64,000 bases of DNA, taken from the NCBI GenBank assembly GCA_963777855.1, contig CAVZRW010000016.1, forward strand, positions 186,001 through 250,000, read 5' to 3'. Shown piece by piece: positions 45,274 to 54,010 of this stretch; position 1 is the stretch's first letter; the number at the start of each line of letters is the position of its first letter. The translations under genes and the position numbers were made by a program. The DNA comes from Prado023 sp963777855. GTDB taxonomy: Bacteria; Actinomycetota; Actinomycetes; S36-B12; CAIYMF01. The notes under the pieces are model-generated. The model had not been told where the DNA came from. It ran no database searches and worked only from the letters and a program-made list of their open reading frames with translations.

Positions 45274-45936
45274 GTGCGCCGCTGGTTGGGGTGGTTCGCC
45301 GTCGCGCTGGTGATCGGCATGCAGGCGGGCACGGTGTTCAAGCCTCTGGGGTCCGTCGGGGACACCCGCGTGGCCGACTGGGTGGACCTGCTCACCCCGT
45401 ACGTGATCCTGGGCTGCGCGGCGATGGTCCTGCTGCGCGCGGGGGCCGCGCGGGGCCAGTGGGTCGTCTTCGGCGTCGGGGCGCTGACTTTCACCCTCGG
45501 CCACGGGCTGCACCTGTCGGCCAACTCGGTCTCCAACGTGGACGACCCGGCCGTGGCCGGGGCGGACATCGTGCACCTCTGGGACGAGGTCGCCAGCCAC
45601 TGGATCTGGTACCTCGGGCTGTTCCTGGTGATGACATCCCTGGCCCTGGCCCTGCGCGACCACGAGCTGGCGATCGGCGGGCTCGGCTGGGTGCTTGCCG
45701 TGCTGGTGGCGGTCACCCTGGTCAACACCTACATCGAGGGCGGGCTGCCGTGGTTGGGCATCGTCCTGCTCGGGTCGGGGCTCCTGGCCGGGTTCGTGTG
45801 GCGGCCCGACGACGTGGCCCGGCTGCTGCGCGTGGTCGCGGGACTCGGGCTGGTGCTGCTGATCGGCTGGGGCGTCTACTGGTGGCTGGCCGACGGCCGC
45901 CTGTTCCCCCAGTTCAGCGAGCTCGGCTGGATCTGA
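45274..45936 (+). CDS. Membrane protein of unknown function (220 aa)
   Basis: GTG 45274 is chosen because GGAGG (45261-45265) stands 8 bp upstream. Six to seven hydrophobic helices are visible, with the polar loop HGLHLSANSVSNVDDPAVAG and the segment LWDEVASHWIWYLGLF between helices. The conserved-looking His residues (HGLHL, HLW, SHW) suggest a metal or haem site, which is inference. No family is recognised. Five bp after the channel gene and 6 bp before the isoaspartyl methyltransferase gene, so probably cotranscribed. Confidence 0.75.
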   Translation: MRRWLGWFAVALVIGMQAGTVFKPLGSVGDTRVADWVDLLTPYVILGCAAMVLLRAGAARGQWVVFGVGALTFTLGHGLHLSANSVSNVDDPAVAGADIVHLWDEVASHWIWYLGLFLVMTSLALALRDHELAIGGLGWVLAVLVAVTLVNTYIEGGLPWLGIVLLGSGLLAGFVWRPDDVARLLRVVAGLGLVLLIGWGVYWWLADGRLFPQFSELGWI

Positions 45937-45942
45937 CCGGCC

Positions 45943-46590
45943 GTGGATGCCGCGGGCCTGCGGGACCTCCTGCTGCGGGAGGGCATCAGCCCGCGGGTCG
46001 TCGACGCGATGATGACCGTCCCGCGTGACCGGTTCGTCCCGCCCGGGATGCGGTGGCACGCGTGGGAGGACCGCGCGATGTCGATCGGGCTGGGGCAGAC
46101 GATCTCCCAGCCCACGGTGGTCGCCGTGATGACCGAGGCCGCCGCGGCGGGTCCCGGTGACCACGTCCTCGACGTTGGGACGGGCAGCGGCTACCAGGCG
46201 GCGGTGCTGGCCGCCTGCGGCGCGCGCGTGCGTTCGATCGAGCGGTTGCCCGCGCTGGCGGACGCGGCCCGGTCGAGGCTCGCGGAGCTCGGCTTCGACG
46301 TGGACGTGCACTGCGGCGACGGGTCGGCAGGCCTGCCCGACCGGGCGCCGTTCGACGCGATCGTGGTCGCGGCAGCGACCCCGATGATCCCCCCGGCGCT
46401 GCTCGACCAGCTGCGGGCACCGGGTGCGGGCACCCGGGGTGGGCGGCTGGTCATCCCCGTGGGGGAGCCCTCTGCGTGGTACGGCGGCCAGCAGCTCGAG
46501 GTGCTCGAGCGCGTGGCGGGCGCCACCTCGCGGCGTGCCCTGCTGGATGTGGTGTTCGTCCCGCTGGTGTGGACCCCGGGGACGGGCTGA
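45943..46590 (+). CDS. pcm: Protein-L-isoaspartate O-methyltransferase
   Basis: A 215-residue enzyme from GTG 45943. VPRDRFVPP (about residue 26), LGQTISQPTVVAVM (about 50) and DVGTGSGYQAAVLA (about 77, the SAM-binding motif I) are the standard PIMT blocks, followed by AIVVAAATPMIPPALLDQL and GGRLVIPVG. It methylates isoaspartyl residues in aged proteins so they can revert to aspartate. The position behind the membrane protein and channel genes gives no functional clue; the ribosome binding site is weak. Confidence 0.92.
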   Translation: MDAAGLRDLLLREGISPRVVDAMMTVPRDRFVPPGMRWHAWEDRAMSIGLGQTISQPTVVAVMTEAAAAGPGDHVLDVGTGSGYQAAVLAACGARVRSIERLPALADAARSRLAELGFDVDVHCGDGSAGLPDRAPFDAIVVAAATPMIPPALLDQLRAPGAGTRGGRLVIPVGEPSAWYGGQQLEVLERVAGATSRRALLDVVFVPLVWTPGTG

Positions 46591-46680
46591 GCGCCCACGA
46601 CCGCACGCGCACGGGGCTGCGGGAGCAGTCCCGCAGCCCCGTGACATCGGTGCGTCAGCGTCAGGGCCGGCGCTGGACGG

Positions 46681-47150
46681 TCATCGCCTGGTCATGACCA
46701 GGTCGCCCCACATGGGGCCCAAGCCCTCCTCCATCGGGTCGAACCCACCCACCTGGACCAGGTAGCGGGCGCCCGCCACGGTGGGCATGACCACCTCGGC
46801 GGCCCATCCCTGCTTGGGGTCGGTCCCCTCGTCCGCGCACGCGAGCTGGTCCAGCGTCCCGGCTTCGTACACGCCCATCACGGTGTCGAACTCACTTGGC
46901 CGGCGTACTCCTCGGGGATCGAGACCTCGAGCTCACCGGTGATCGCCGATCCGACAACTGGATGGGCCCCTGAGCCCACCAGTCGGCCTGAAGGTGTTGC
47001 CCTGGCGGTACCCGGTGGCCTCCGTCCGGGCCTCGCCGGAGGGGACGGCCGTCCCGGTGATCGTCATCGTGCCGGCAGACGTGCCCGGCTCGCCGGCGGC
47101 CGCTTCGGCCTCGCCGTCCTAGGGGTTGCCGTAGACGAACGTGACGGGCC
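46681..47150 (-). pseudogene. Decayed gene for a secreted protein
   Basis: Reading the minus strand, a stretch from about 47130 gives FVYGNP, a stop, then EAEAAAGEPGTSAGTMTITGTAVPSG in one frame. A second frame gives GSAITGELEVSIPEEYAG, and a third gives SEFDTVMGVYEAGTLDQLACADEG...GARYLVQVGGF, ending at 46681. The pieces line up as one protein interrupted by at least two frame changes and a stop. The last part resembles the beta-rich end of secreted or surface proteins of the pre-peptidase C-terminal type (FDTVxxVY...YLVQVGGF). Only the last 66 residues (from 46881) remain open. Beyond this, the 46591-47172 stretch holds nothing I can support. Confidence 0.6.
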
Positions 47151-47172
47151 GGTGGGCCCCCGATGTCGGCTC

Positions 47173-47790
47173 TCAGGGCTGCCTGCGGACGAGGACCACC
47201 GCGTCGTGGGCGGCCACACCCGCTGCGTCGAGCCTCAGGTTCGCGGAAGCCACCAACACCTCGTACTCCGCGGACAGGTCGAGCACCGCGACGACGTCGG
47301 CCGCGCCGAGCAGGCGGTGTTCAGGCGGGCCCGGAAGCCCCAGGCGGCCGTGCTCCGGGTCGTGGGAGACCACCAGCAGGTGCCCCCCGGGGGCGACCAG
47401 GCCGGGCAGGTGCCCGAACATGCGCCCACGATCCTCCGGCTCGGGGTGCAGGAAGGCCACGGTGACGAGGTCGAACATCCCGGAGGGGGTCAGCGTCGCC
47501 AGCCACGCCGCGTCGGCGACGTCACCCTCGACGAACCGTGCCGAGGAGCCGGCGCGCGCGGCCTGGGCACGGGCGCTCTTCAGGGCGGCGCCGGCCCAGT
47601 CGACACCCGTCACCGTCCAGCCCTGATCTGCCAGCCAGAGGGCGTCGGCCCCCTCGCCGCAGCCGAGGTCCAGCGCGGTCGAGCCGGGGGCCGGGTGCAG
47701 GGGGCCCACCTGGGCCACGAGGGCTGCGTTGGGCTGGCCGGACCACACCGTGGCCGAGCGGTAGCGGTCGTTCCAGGCCTGGGCGTCCAT
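47173..47790 (-). CDS. Class I SAM-dependent methyltransferase
   Basis: A 205-residue protein from ATG 47790. The SAM fold is shown by ALDLGCGEGADALWLADQGWTVTGVDWA (motif I and post-I), EGDVADAAWL (motif II) and MFDLVTVAFLHP, followed by PGGHLLVVSHDP. The N-terminus WNDRYRSATVWSGQPN is seen in the TehB/thiopurine-methyltransferase-like group, which act on small molecules, including tellurite or thiols. The substrate is unknown. Weak ribosome binding site; next to the decayed gene and divergent from an ABC exporter. Confidence 0.85.
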   Translation of the reverse strand: MDAQAWNDRYRSATVWSGQPNAALVAQVGPLHPAPGSTALDLGCGEGADALWLADQGWTVTGVDWAGAALKSARAQAARAGSSARFVEGDVADAAWLATLTPSGMFDLVTVAFLHPEPEDRGRMFGHLPGLVAPGGHLLVVSHDPEHGRLGLPGPPEHRLLGAADVVAVLDLSAEYEVLVASANLRLDAAGVAAHDAVVLVRRQP

Positions 47791-47937
47791 GGGCGCAGTC
47801 TCGCCGATGTCCGGCGCCCGTGCGCGCGGGCGCCGAGGCCGCCCCACCCACCACACCAGCGTTCCCGGGCCGGTGTCCAGCGTGGGCACCGGGCCCCGCG
47901 GCGGCGGAGCGTGCATGCTGGGCCCACGGGAGGGCAG

Positions 47938-48954
47938 ATGGTCATCGAGCTCGAGAACGTCAGCAAGTCCTATCGGTCCCGGCGGGGCCGGACCCCGGCG
48001 GTCGACGCCCTGAGCCTGGCGATCCCGCGGGGCGGGGTGCACGGCTTCCTCGGGCCCAACGGCTCGGGCAAGACCACGACCATCCGGATGCTGCTCGGAC
48101 TCGTTGCGGCCGATGCCGGCACCGTCCGCGTGCTCGGCGCACAGGTGCCCCACGAGCTGCCCCGGGTGGTCGGCTCGGTCGGCGCCCTGGTGGAGTCCCC
48201 GCAGCTGTTCCCGTCGTTCACCGGCCGGCGCAACCTGGCGATCCTGGCCACGCTGGCCGGCCTTCCCGACTCCCGGGTGGACGGGCTGCTGGAGCTGGTG
48301 GGCCTGACCGAGCGAGCCGACGACCGGGTGAAGGGCTACTCGCTGGGCATGCGCCAGCGCCTGGCCATCGCCGCGGCCATGCTCAAGGCCCCGCAGCTGC
48401 TGATCCTCGACGAGCCCACCAACGGGCTGGACCCGGCCGGGATGGTCGAGGTGCGCGAACTCGTGCGCCGCCTCGGCTCGGACGGTCGGACCACCGTGTT
48501 CCTCTCCAGCCACCTGCTCGCCGAGGTCGAGGCCGTCTGCGATGCGGTGACCATCCTGCGCCGCGGGGCCCTGGTGACCTCGGGCACGGTCGCCGAGGTG
48601 CTGGCCCGAGCGGGGTCCGGGGCGGCGCTCTCGGTGCGCGTGCCCGAGCCGGGCCGCGCACTGGAGGTCCTGCGGGCCGCCGGGATCACGGCGCAGGCGC
48701 CCACGAGCGCCGCCGCCCCGAGCGCTGTCGTCCCCGGCGCCCCCGCGCCCCCGGGCGCCATGGCCGCGCATGCGGCCACCACCGGCCCTCCGGCGCCCAC
48801 GAGCGGCCCGCTCACAGTGACCGGTGCCGAAGGGGCACACGTGAACTGGGTGCTGGCCACCGCGGGACTGTGGGCCAGTGAGATCACGCCGGTGCGCCCC
48901 GACCTGGAACGGGCGTTCCTGGACCTGACCGAGACCCCGGGGGAGTCGTCATGA
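47938..48954 (+). CDS. ABC transporter ATP-binding protein (second exporter)
   Basis: A 338-residue ATPase from ATG 47938 with GGGAGGG closely upstream. Walker A GPNGSGKTTT (about residue 40), signature YSLGMRQRL (about 136) and Walker B LLILDEPTNGLDP (about 156) place it in the BcrA/CcmA-type ABC-2 group. After residue 240 there is a low-complexity insertion (Ala/Pro/Thr) before the final helix DLERAFLDLTE. Its stop overlaps the ATG of the permease (ATGA). The substrate is unknown; the family includes bacitracin- and lantibiotic-resistance pumps. Confidence 0.9.
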   Translation: MVIELENVSKSYRSRRGRTPAVDALSLAIPRGGVHGFLGPNGSGKTTTIRMLLGLVAADAGTVRVLGAQVPHELPRVVGSVGALVESPQLFPSFTGRRNLAILATLAGLPDSRVDGLLELVGLTERADDRVKGYSLGMRQRLAIAAAMLKAPQLLILDEPTNGLDPAGMVEVRELVRRLGSDGRTTVFLSSHLLAEVEAVCDAVTILRRGALVTSGTVAEVLARAGSGAALSVRVPEPGRALEVLRAAGITAQAPTSAAAPSAVVPGAPAPPGAMAAHAATTGPPAPTSGPLTVTGAEGAHVNWVLATAGLWASEITPVRPDLERAFLDLTETPGESS

Positions 48955-49997
48955 CCATCACGGAACAGCCCACGACGGCCGCCGCCCCGGGCATGGGTCA
49001 CCTGATCGGCTCGGAGTGGCTGCGCGCCCGCTCCCGGCGCGGGACCCGCTGGCTGCTCCTGGCCAGCCTCGTCGGGATGGCGGCCGTGGCCGCCGTCATG
49101 TGGTTCACCACGGCCGAGGTCACCCAGGCCTCCCTCGACGAGGCCGCCGACCGGTTCATGGTCGAGCAGATGCAGTACTACGAGCAGTGCATGGCCGACC
49201 CGACCATTCCCGAGGCGGAGAAGGTCAACGGGGCCTGCTGGAAGCCCAGCGCCGAGGACGCCCGGAGCAACGCCTACTGGTCGCTGGACAGGCGTGCCTT
49301 CGGCCAGGAGAGCCTCGACGGGCTGCTCGCCCTGGCCGGGGGGATCGGGGCCGTCGTGTGCCTGCTGGTGGCGGCCTCCGCCGGAGGGGCTGACTGGGGC
49401 GCGCGCACCATGGGCCTGCTTCTGAGCTGGGAACCGCGACGGTTGCGGGTGTTCGCGGTGCGACTGGGCGTCACCGTGCTGATCGCGCTGGTGATCGAGG
49501 CCGTGCTCGTGGGGCTCGCGCTGGCAGCCGGGTCGTTCATCGCCCAGCGGCACGGCCTGCTGGTCAGCGACCCGATGCAGCAGTACCTGCTGCCGGCCGA
49601 CCTCGCCGCCGGCCGCGAGCTGGCCCTGCGTTGGCTGCCCATGGCCGTGCTCGCGGCGGCCGGCTCGTTCGGTCTGGCGATGGCCACCCGCAGCACCGGG
49701 TGGGCGATCGGGGCGAGCATCGGCTTCGTCGCGGTGATCGAGAGCGTCGTGCAGGGCGCCTGGGCGTGGGGCTCGCAGTGGCTGGTGCAGACGAACCTGA
49801 TCGCGTGGCTGCAGGGCGGCGTCAGTTGGGTCGTCGACCGCCGGCCGGAGGCCATCCTGGAGACAGGGCCCGAGTCCTACCTGGGCCCCGGTCAGATCTG
49901 GATCTCCCAGGGCCGAGCCCTGGGAACGCTCTCGGCGATGGTTCTGCTCGTGCTGGTCGGCTCGGCGCTGCTGCTGACCCGCCGCGACGTGGACTGA
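48951..49997 (+). CDS. ABC-2 type permease subunit
   Basis: A 348-residue membrane protein from ATG 48951, overlapping the ATPase by 4 bp. One helix at residues 35-52, then an extracellular loop of about 75 residues with two Cys (EQCMADP, GACWKPS) that could form a disulphide, then five helices and the end LLLTRRDVD. It makes the membrane channel of the second exporter, probably as a homodimer. The disulphide-bearing loop is unusual for simple ABC-2 permeases. Confidence 0.85.
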   Translation: MTITEQPTTAAAPGMGHLIGSEWLRARSRRGTRWLLLASLVGMAAVAAVMWFTTAEVTQASLDEAADRFMVEQMQYYEQCMADPTIPEAEKVNGACWKPSAEDARSNAYWSLDRRAFGQESLDGLLALAGGIGAVVCLLVAASAGGADWGARTMGLLLSWEPRRLRVFAVRLGVTVLIALVIEAVLVGLALAAGSFIAQRHGLLVSDPMQQYLLPADLAAGRELALRWLPMAVLAAAGSFGLAMATRSTGWAIGASIGFVAVIESVVQGAWAWGSQWLVQTNLIAWLQGGVSWVVDRRPEAILETGPESYLGPGQIWISQGRALGTLSAMVLLVLVGSALLLTRRDVD

Positions 49998-50022
49998 CGC
50001 CGGCGACCCGGGCCTGCGCACG

Positions 50023-50052
50023 TGGACTGGCGCCCGCGCCGCGGCCTAGCCT
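50023..50052 (+). promoter_or_regulatory. Promoter of the uridine-phosphorylase-like gene
   Basis: -35 TGGACT (50023-50028), an 18-bp spacer and -10 TAGCCT (50047-50052), 45 bp before the ATG at 50098. The block TAGCCTGAGGGTGA is repeated exactly at 12979, before the Ycf48-like gene. Confidence 0.5.
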
Positions 50053-50097
50053 GAGGGTGACCCCGATCGGTGGACCCGGGGCGACGGAGGGTGGGCC

Positions 50098-50991
50098 ATG
50101 CGCGACGAGAACATCAACCACGCGTTCCTGGACCCGGTGCTCACCGGCGAGCACACCGACGTCTACTACCACTTCGGCGTGGCCAGCGACGACCCCGTGC
50201 TGGAGTCCTTCCGCGACGTCCGGGCGATCATCCTGGCCGGGTCGGGGGACCGGATCGTGGAGTTCGCCCAGCGCTGGAGCGCGCTGCACGACGACGCCCC
50301 GATCCTCGCCCTGCCCAAGGAGGAGCGCTTCGTCACCCGCTACTGCGCCGGCGTGCTCTTCGCCTCGCACGGCATGGGGATGCCGAGCGCCTCCATCGCG
50401 GTGCAGGAGCTGATGCGCATGGTCTTCCTGCTCAAGGGTGGGGACCACGACGCCATGGCCGAGGTGTTCTGGGCCCGGGTCGGCACCAGCGGGGGCGTGG
50501 GGCTGCCCGGGGGCACCGTGGTGGTCACCACCGAGGGGGTGATGGCCGACCTGCGGCCCTATCGGCTGCTGCAGGGGGCCACCGGGCAGTACTGGTTCGA
50601 CAGCACCTTCCCCGCCGACGTGGCCAGGGCCGTGGTGGCGGCCAGTGCGGGCACAGGCATCCCGATCGAGCTGGGGCGCACCGTCGCGGGCAACGAGTTC
50701 TTCCTCGAGCAGTTCCGCCTCGACGGTGCGATCAGCATGGAGACCCCGCAGTCGAAGACCGCCTGGCTGGAGTGGATCCACGCCGAGGGCGTGCGCAACA
50801 TCGAGATGGAGGGAGCCATGCTCGCCGGCTACCTCAACCACTGGGGCTTCCCGAGGTTCGCGATGATCTGCACCACGCTGCTCGACCGGCTCGAGGGCGA
50901 CCAGGTGACGGCCAGCCCCGCCGAGCTGCACGCCTACAGCGAACGCTCCGGCGACGTGCTGTTCTCCTACCTCGCAGCGGCGCTGGGATAG
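50098..50991 (+). CDS. Uridine phosphorylase-like (UPP1-type) nucleoside phosphorylase
   Basis: A 297-residue enzyme from ATG 50098 with GGAGGG eleven bases upstream. It has the nucleoside phosphorylase pattern: FWARVGTSGGVGLPGGTVVVTTEGVM (phosphate and ribose sites), NIEMEGAMLAGYLN (about residue 240; the Glu binds ribose) and ICTTLLDRLEGDQVTAS, a string typical of animal uridine phosphorylase 1. It splits uridine (or a related nucleoside) with phosphate into base and ribose-1-phosphate in the cytosol. The likeness is closer to the eukaryotic UPP1 form than to the E. coli Udp form, as I judge it. Two bp before sixA. Confidence 0.85.
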   Translation: MRDENINHAFLDPVLTGEHTDVYYHFGVASDDPVLESFRDVRAIILAGSGDRIVEFAQRWSALHDDAPILALPKEERFVTRYCAGVLFASHGMGMPSASIAVQELMRMVFLLKGGDHDAMAEVFWARVGTSGGVGLPGGTVVVTTEGVMADLRPYRLLQGATGQYWFDSTFPADVARAVVAASAGTGIPIELGRTVAGNEFFLEQFRLDGAISMETPQSKTAWLEWIHAEGVRNIEMEGAMLAGYLNHWGFPRFAMICTTLLDRLEGDQVTASPAELHAYSERSGDVLFSYLAAALG

Positions 50992-50993
50992 CC

Positions 50994-51461
50994 ATGGACG
51001 TCCACCTGATGCAGCACGGTGAGGCCGCACCCGCCGATGTGGACCCGCAGCGGCCACTGACCAAGGCCGGCCGACGCTCGGTCGGGGTCGTGTCGGCGCA
51101 CCTGGCCGCGTGCGGCGTGCACGTGGATCGGGTCGTGCACAGCGGCAAGCTGCGCGCCGAGCAGTCGGCCGTGATCCTGGCGGCGGCGCTCGGCTGCGCC
51201 GTCGTGGACCAGGTGGAGGGACTGTCCCCGAACGCCGACGTCCGCGCCGCCGCGGCCGCGCTGATCGATCCGGCGCGGGCCGGGTCCGTGGCGATCGTGG
51301 GCCACCTGCCCTTCCTGGACCGGCTGGCCTCCCTGCTGGTCACCGGCGACCCCGGCGCCCATGTGGTGGCGTTCCGCAACGGGGGGCTGGTCACGCTGGT
51401 GCCCGCGGAGCTCGGCTACTCCGTGGCCTGGGCGATCACCCCGGAGGTCAGCCGGGGCTGA
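50994..51461 (+). CDS. sixA: Phosphohistidine phosphatase (histidine phosphatase family)
   Basis: A 155-residue member of the histidine phosphatase superfamily, ATG 50994. The phospho-accepting His lies in LMQHGEA (the usual RHG is QHG, as in many SixA proteins); PLTKAGRRSV and the second His in VGHLPFLDRL complete the site. SixA removes phosphate from histidine, in E. coli chiefly on the nitrogen PTS protein NPr. Short length and the missing second lobe fit SixA rather than phosphoglycerate mutase. It begins 2 bp after the nucleoside phosphorylase gene. Confidence 0.85.
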   Translation: MDVHLMQHGEAAPADVDPQRPLTKAGRRSVGVVSAHLAACGVHVDRVVHSGKLRAEQSAVILAAALGCAVVDQVEGLSPNADVRAAAAALIDPARAGSVAIVGHLPFLDRLASLLVTGDPGAHVVAFRNGGLVTLVPAELGYSVAWAITPEVSRG

Positions 51462-51561
51462 TCCTGCGGCAGGTCGCGCCTCGCGCCGCGCGGGCCGCAC
51501 CGCGCCGGGCCGATCAGGGTGCCGGTCGCCCAGGGTGCCGGTCGTCGTGGCGACGGGTCGC

Positions 51562-53886
51562 TCAGTGGGAGAGGCCGAGCCTGTCGTGCAGGCGGCGCAG
51601 GGGGCCCGGTGCCCACCAGTTCCAGTCGCCCAGCAGGGTCATCGTGGCGGGCACGAGGATGATCCGCACCAGCGTGGCGTCGATGGCCACCGCCAGCGCC
51701 AGCGCGACACCGTTCTGCTTGATCGCCAGCAGGTCGCCCAGGGCGAAGCCGGCGAACACGATGACGATGAGCAGCGCGGCCGAGGTGATGATCCGCCCCG
51801 TGCGCTGCAGGCCCAGCCGCACGGAGTCGTCGTTGCCGTAGCCCTGGTCGTGGAACTCCTTGATCCGCGCGAGCAGGAACACCTCGTAGTCCATCGACAG
51901 GCCGAACGCGAACGCGAAGATGATCACCGGCAGGGTCGCCTCGATCCCCCCGGCGGACTCGAAGCCGAGCAGGCCCTCCAGTTGGCCGTCCTGGAAGATC
52001 AGCACGAGGATCCCGAAGGTGGCCCCGAGGCTGAGCAGGTTCATCAGCAGCGCCTTGATCGGGATGAGCACCGAGCCGGTCAGCAGGAACAGCAGCACCA
52101 GCGTCGCGCAGACGATGAACAGCAGCGCGATCGGCACGTCGTGGCGCATCTGGTCGATGAAGTCGGCCAGGATCCCCGCCGGGCCGGTGACCCACGTCTG
52201 GGGCTCGTCCGGGCGGATCTCCCGGATCTCGCGGACCACGTCGGTCTGCGTCGCGGTGCCCGTGAACACGCCGAACTGCGCGATCTCGTTGGTGGTCGTC
52301 ACCGCGCCCACGCGATCCACGTCGGCCAGCGCGGCGACCTCGGTGGCGAGGCCCTCGAGGGTGCCGGCATCATCGGCGGCGGCGACCACCGTGATCGGCG
52401 CCTGGGCCAGCGCGGGGAAGTCGGCCTGGATCTGCTCGTAGGCCTGGCGCTGGGCGTTGTCGGGGGGCAGCAGCTCGACGCCCGAGCTGACCAGGGTCAT
52501 CCGCCAGGCGGGCAGTGAGAGCAGCACCAGCACCGACGCCACGCTGATCAGAGCCAGCCAGGGTCGGCGCTGGACCTTGGTGGCCCAGCGCGAGAACCAG
52601 CCGTCGTCGGACGGGGAGTGGTCGAACGCGCCGGCGAACCGGCGGAACCCGGGCCACGTGGACAGGGTGCCGGCGCCGGCCACGTGCTTCGTGCCGAGCA
52701 CCAGCAGGGCGGGCACGAACGTGGTGGCCACCACCACCGCGATCACCACGACGCTGACGGCCCCCGCGCCCACCGAGCGCAGGATCGTCATGTCGATGAG
52801 CATCAGCCCCGAGACGGCGATCGCCACGGTGAGGCCGCTGAAGATCACGGTCCGACCGGCGGTGGCCATCGTGACGGCCATGGCCTGCTGGCGGATCCCG
52901 GGCGGGACCTCCCGGTGCGCGCCGGGCTGGGAGAGGTCGACCAGGTCGTGCATCTGCTCGCGGTAGCGCGAGACCATGAGCAGCGAGTAGTCGATGCACA
53001 GGCCCAGGCCGAGCACCGTGACCACGTTGACGACGGTGATGTCCAGGTCGATCACGTAGGTGAAGGCCAGCAGGGCCACCAGCCCGCCCGCGATCGAGGC
53101 GACGGCCCCGGCCAGCGGGACGCCGGCGGCCGCGAACCCGCCGAAGATCAGCACCATGACCAGCAGGCTCACGGGAAGCGAGATCCCCTCGCCCTTCTTC
53201 AGGTCGGCCTCCACCTGGTCGGTGATGGTGTCGATGAGCTCCTGCTGGCTGCTCACGTGCACCGTGGAGCCCGGCACGTCGTAGACCAGCCGCTCGAGGC
53301 GGGAGTTGACCAGCGCGGACGCGGCCTCCTGCTCGTCGGCGCTGAGGGTGGGGTCGAGCACGACCGTGACCAGCACCGCGTCGCCCGAGGTGGAGATGGC
53401 CGCCGGGCCGATGGTCATCGGGTCGAGGACCTCGTCGACGCCCTCGATGGCCAGCAGTTGCTCGTGGGCCGTGGCCAGGCCGAGCTGGAACGCCGCGGAG
53501 GAGGGGTCCAGGTCGCTCCAGCGTGCCTGCAGGGTGGCCCCGGCCGGGTCGTTCTCGGTGATCAGGGCCCGGCCCTCGAGGGCCTCACCGGCGACGGTGG
53601 GCTCGCCGAGCTCCAGCCGGGAGAACAGCGACGGGCCACCCACGCCGAGCGCGGCCACCAGGTACCCGGCGACCGCGAGCAGCACGCTGATCAGCGCGAC
53701 CGCTCGCGCATGGCGGGCCATGGCGGCTCCGTGGCGGGCGAGGATCCCGCTCGGTGGGGGTGGGGGTGTGGTCGGGTCGGTTGCCGGGTGCGAACCCCCC
53801 GGGGCGGGCGGATCGGCGGCAGGAACCGCCCGTGCGCCCGGGGAGTCTGGGGCGGCGGCGGGCAGCGTCTCGTTCACCACGGGCAC
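51562..53886 (-). CDS. MMPL/RND family transporter
   Basis: A 774-residue membrane protein; GTG 53886 is taken as start, with Met/Val codons nearby as alternatives. After a Pro-rich cytosolic N-terminus of about 50 residues come twelve helices in two sets of six with two large extracellular domains (residues about 80-220 and 450-560). FGLSMDYEVFLLARIKE near residue 660 and GLGLCIDYSLLMVSRYREQMHDL near 310 are the two DY/R boxes that carry protons in MmpL proteins. MMPL transporters move lipids, siderophores or drugs outward. No lipid synthesis genes adjoin, so the cargo is unknown. Confidence 0.9.
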   Translation of the reverse strand: MPVVNETLPAAAPDSPGARAVPAADPPAPGGSHPATDPTTPPPPPSGILARHGAAMARHARAVALISVLLAVAGYLVAALGVGGPSLFSRLELGEPTVAGEALEGRALITENDPAGATLQARWSDLDPSSAAFQLGLATAHEQLLAIEGVDEVLDPMTIGPAAISTSGDAVLVTVVLDPTLSADEQEAASALVNSRLERLVYDVPGSTVHVSSQQELIDTITDQVEADLKKGEGISLPVSLLVMVLIFGGFAAAGVPLAGAVASIAGGLVALLAFTYVIDLDITVVNVVTVLGLGLCIDYSLLMVSRYREQMHDLVDLSQPGAHREVPPGIRQQAMAVTMATAGRTVIFSGLTVAIAVSGLMLIDMTILRSVGAGAVSVVVIAVVVATTFVPALLVLGTKHVAGAGTLSTWPGFRRFAGAFDHSPSDDGWFSRWATKVQRRPWLALISVASVLVLLSLPAWRMTLVSSGVELLPPDNAQRQAYEQIQADFPALAQAPITVVAAADDAGTLEGLATEVAALADVDRVGAVTTTNEIAQFGVFTGTATQTDVVREIREIRPDEPQTWVTGPAGILADFIDQMRHDVPIALLFIVCATLVLLFLLTGSVLIPIKALLMNLLSLGATFGILVLIFQDGQLEGLLGFESAGGIEATLPVIIFAFAFGLSMDYEVFLLARIKEFHDQGYGNDDSVRLGLQRTGRIITSAALLIVIVFAGFALGDLLAIKQNGVALALAVAIDATLVRIILVPATMTLLGDWNWWAPGPLRRLHDRLGLSH

Positions 53887-54010
53887 AGTCTCGCAGGGGA
53901 TCGCCGGGGGCCGATCCCCGGGCGGGACACCCTGCGGATCGGTGACCCGAACGGCCGAATCAGGCCAGGGCAGCGGTCCCGCGACGCCCCGCCGCCGCTA
54001 CCGTCGGCGG

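Noticed and set aside
53306..54010. Longer start for the HEFGH protein reaching into the MMPL gene
   Set aside because: That extension is antisense to the MMPL gene and low in complexity; GTG 54011 is the sensible start.
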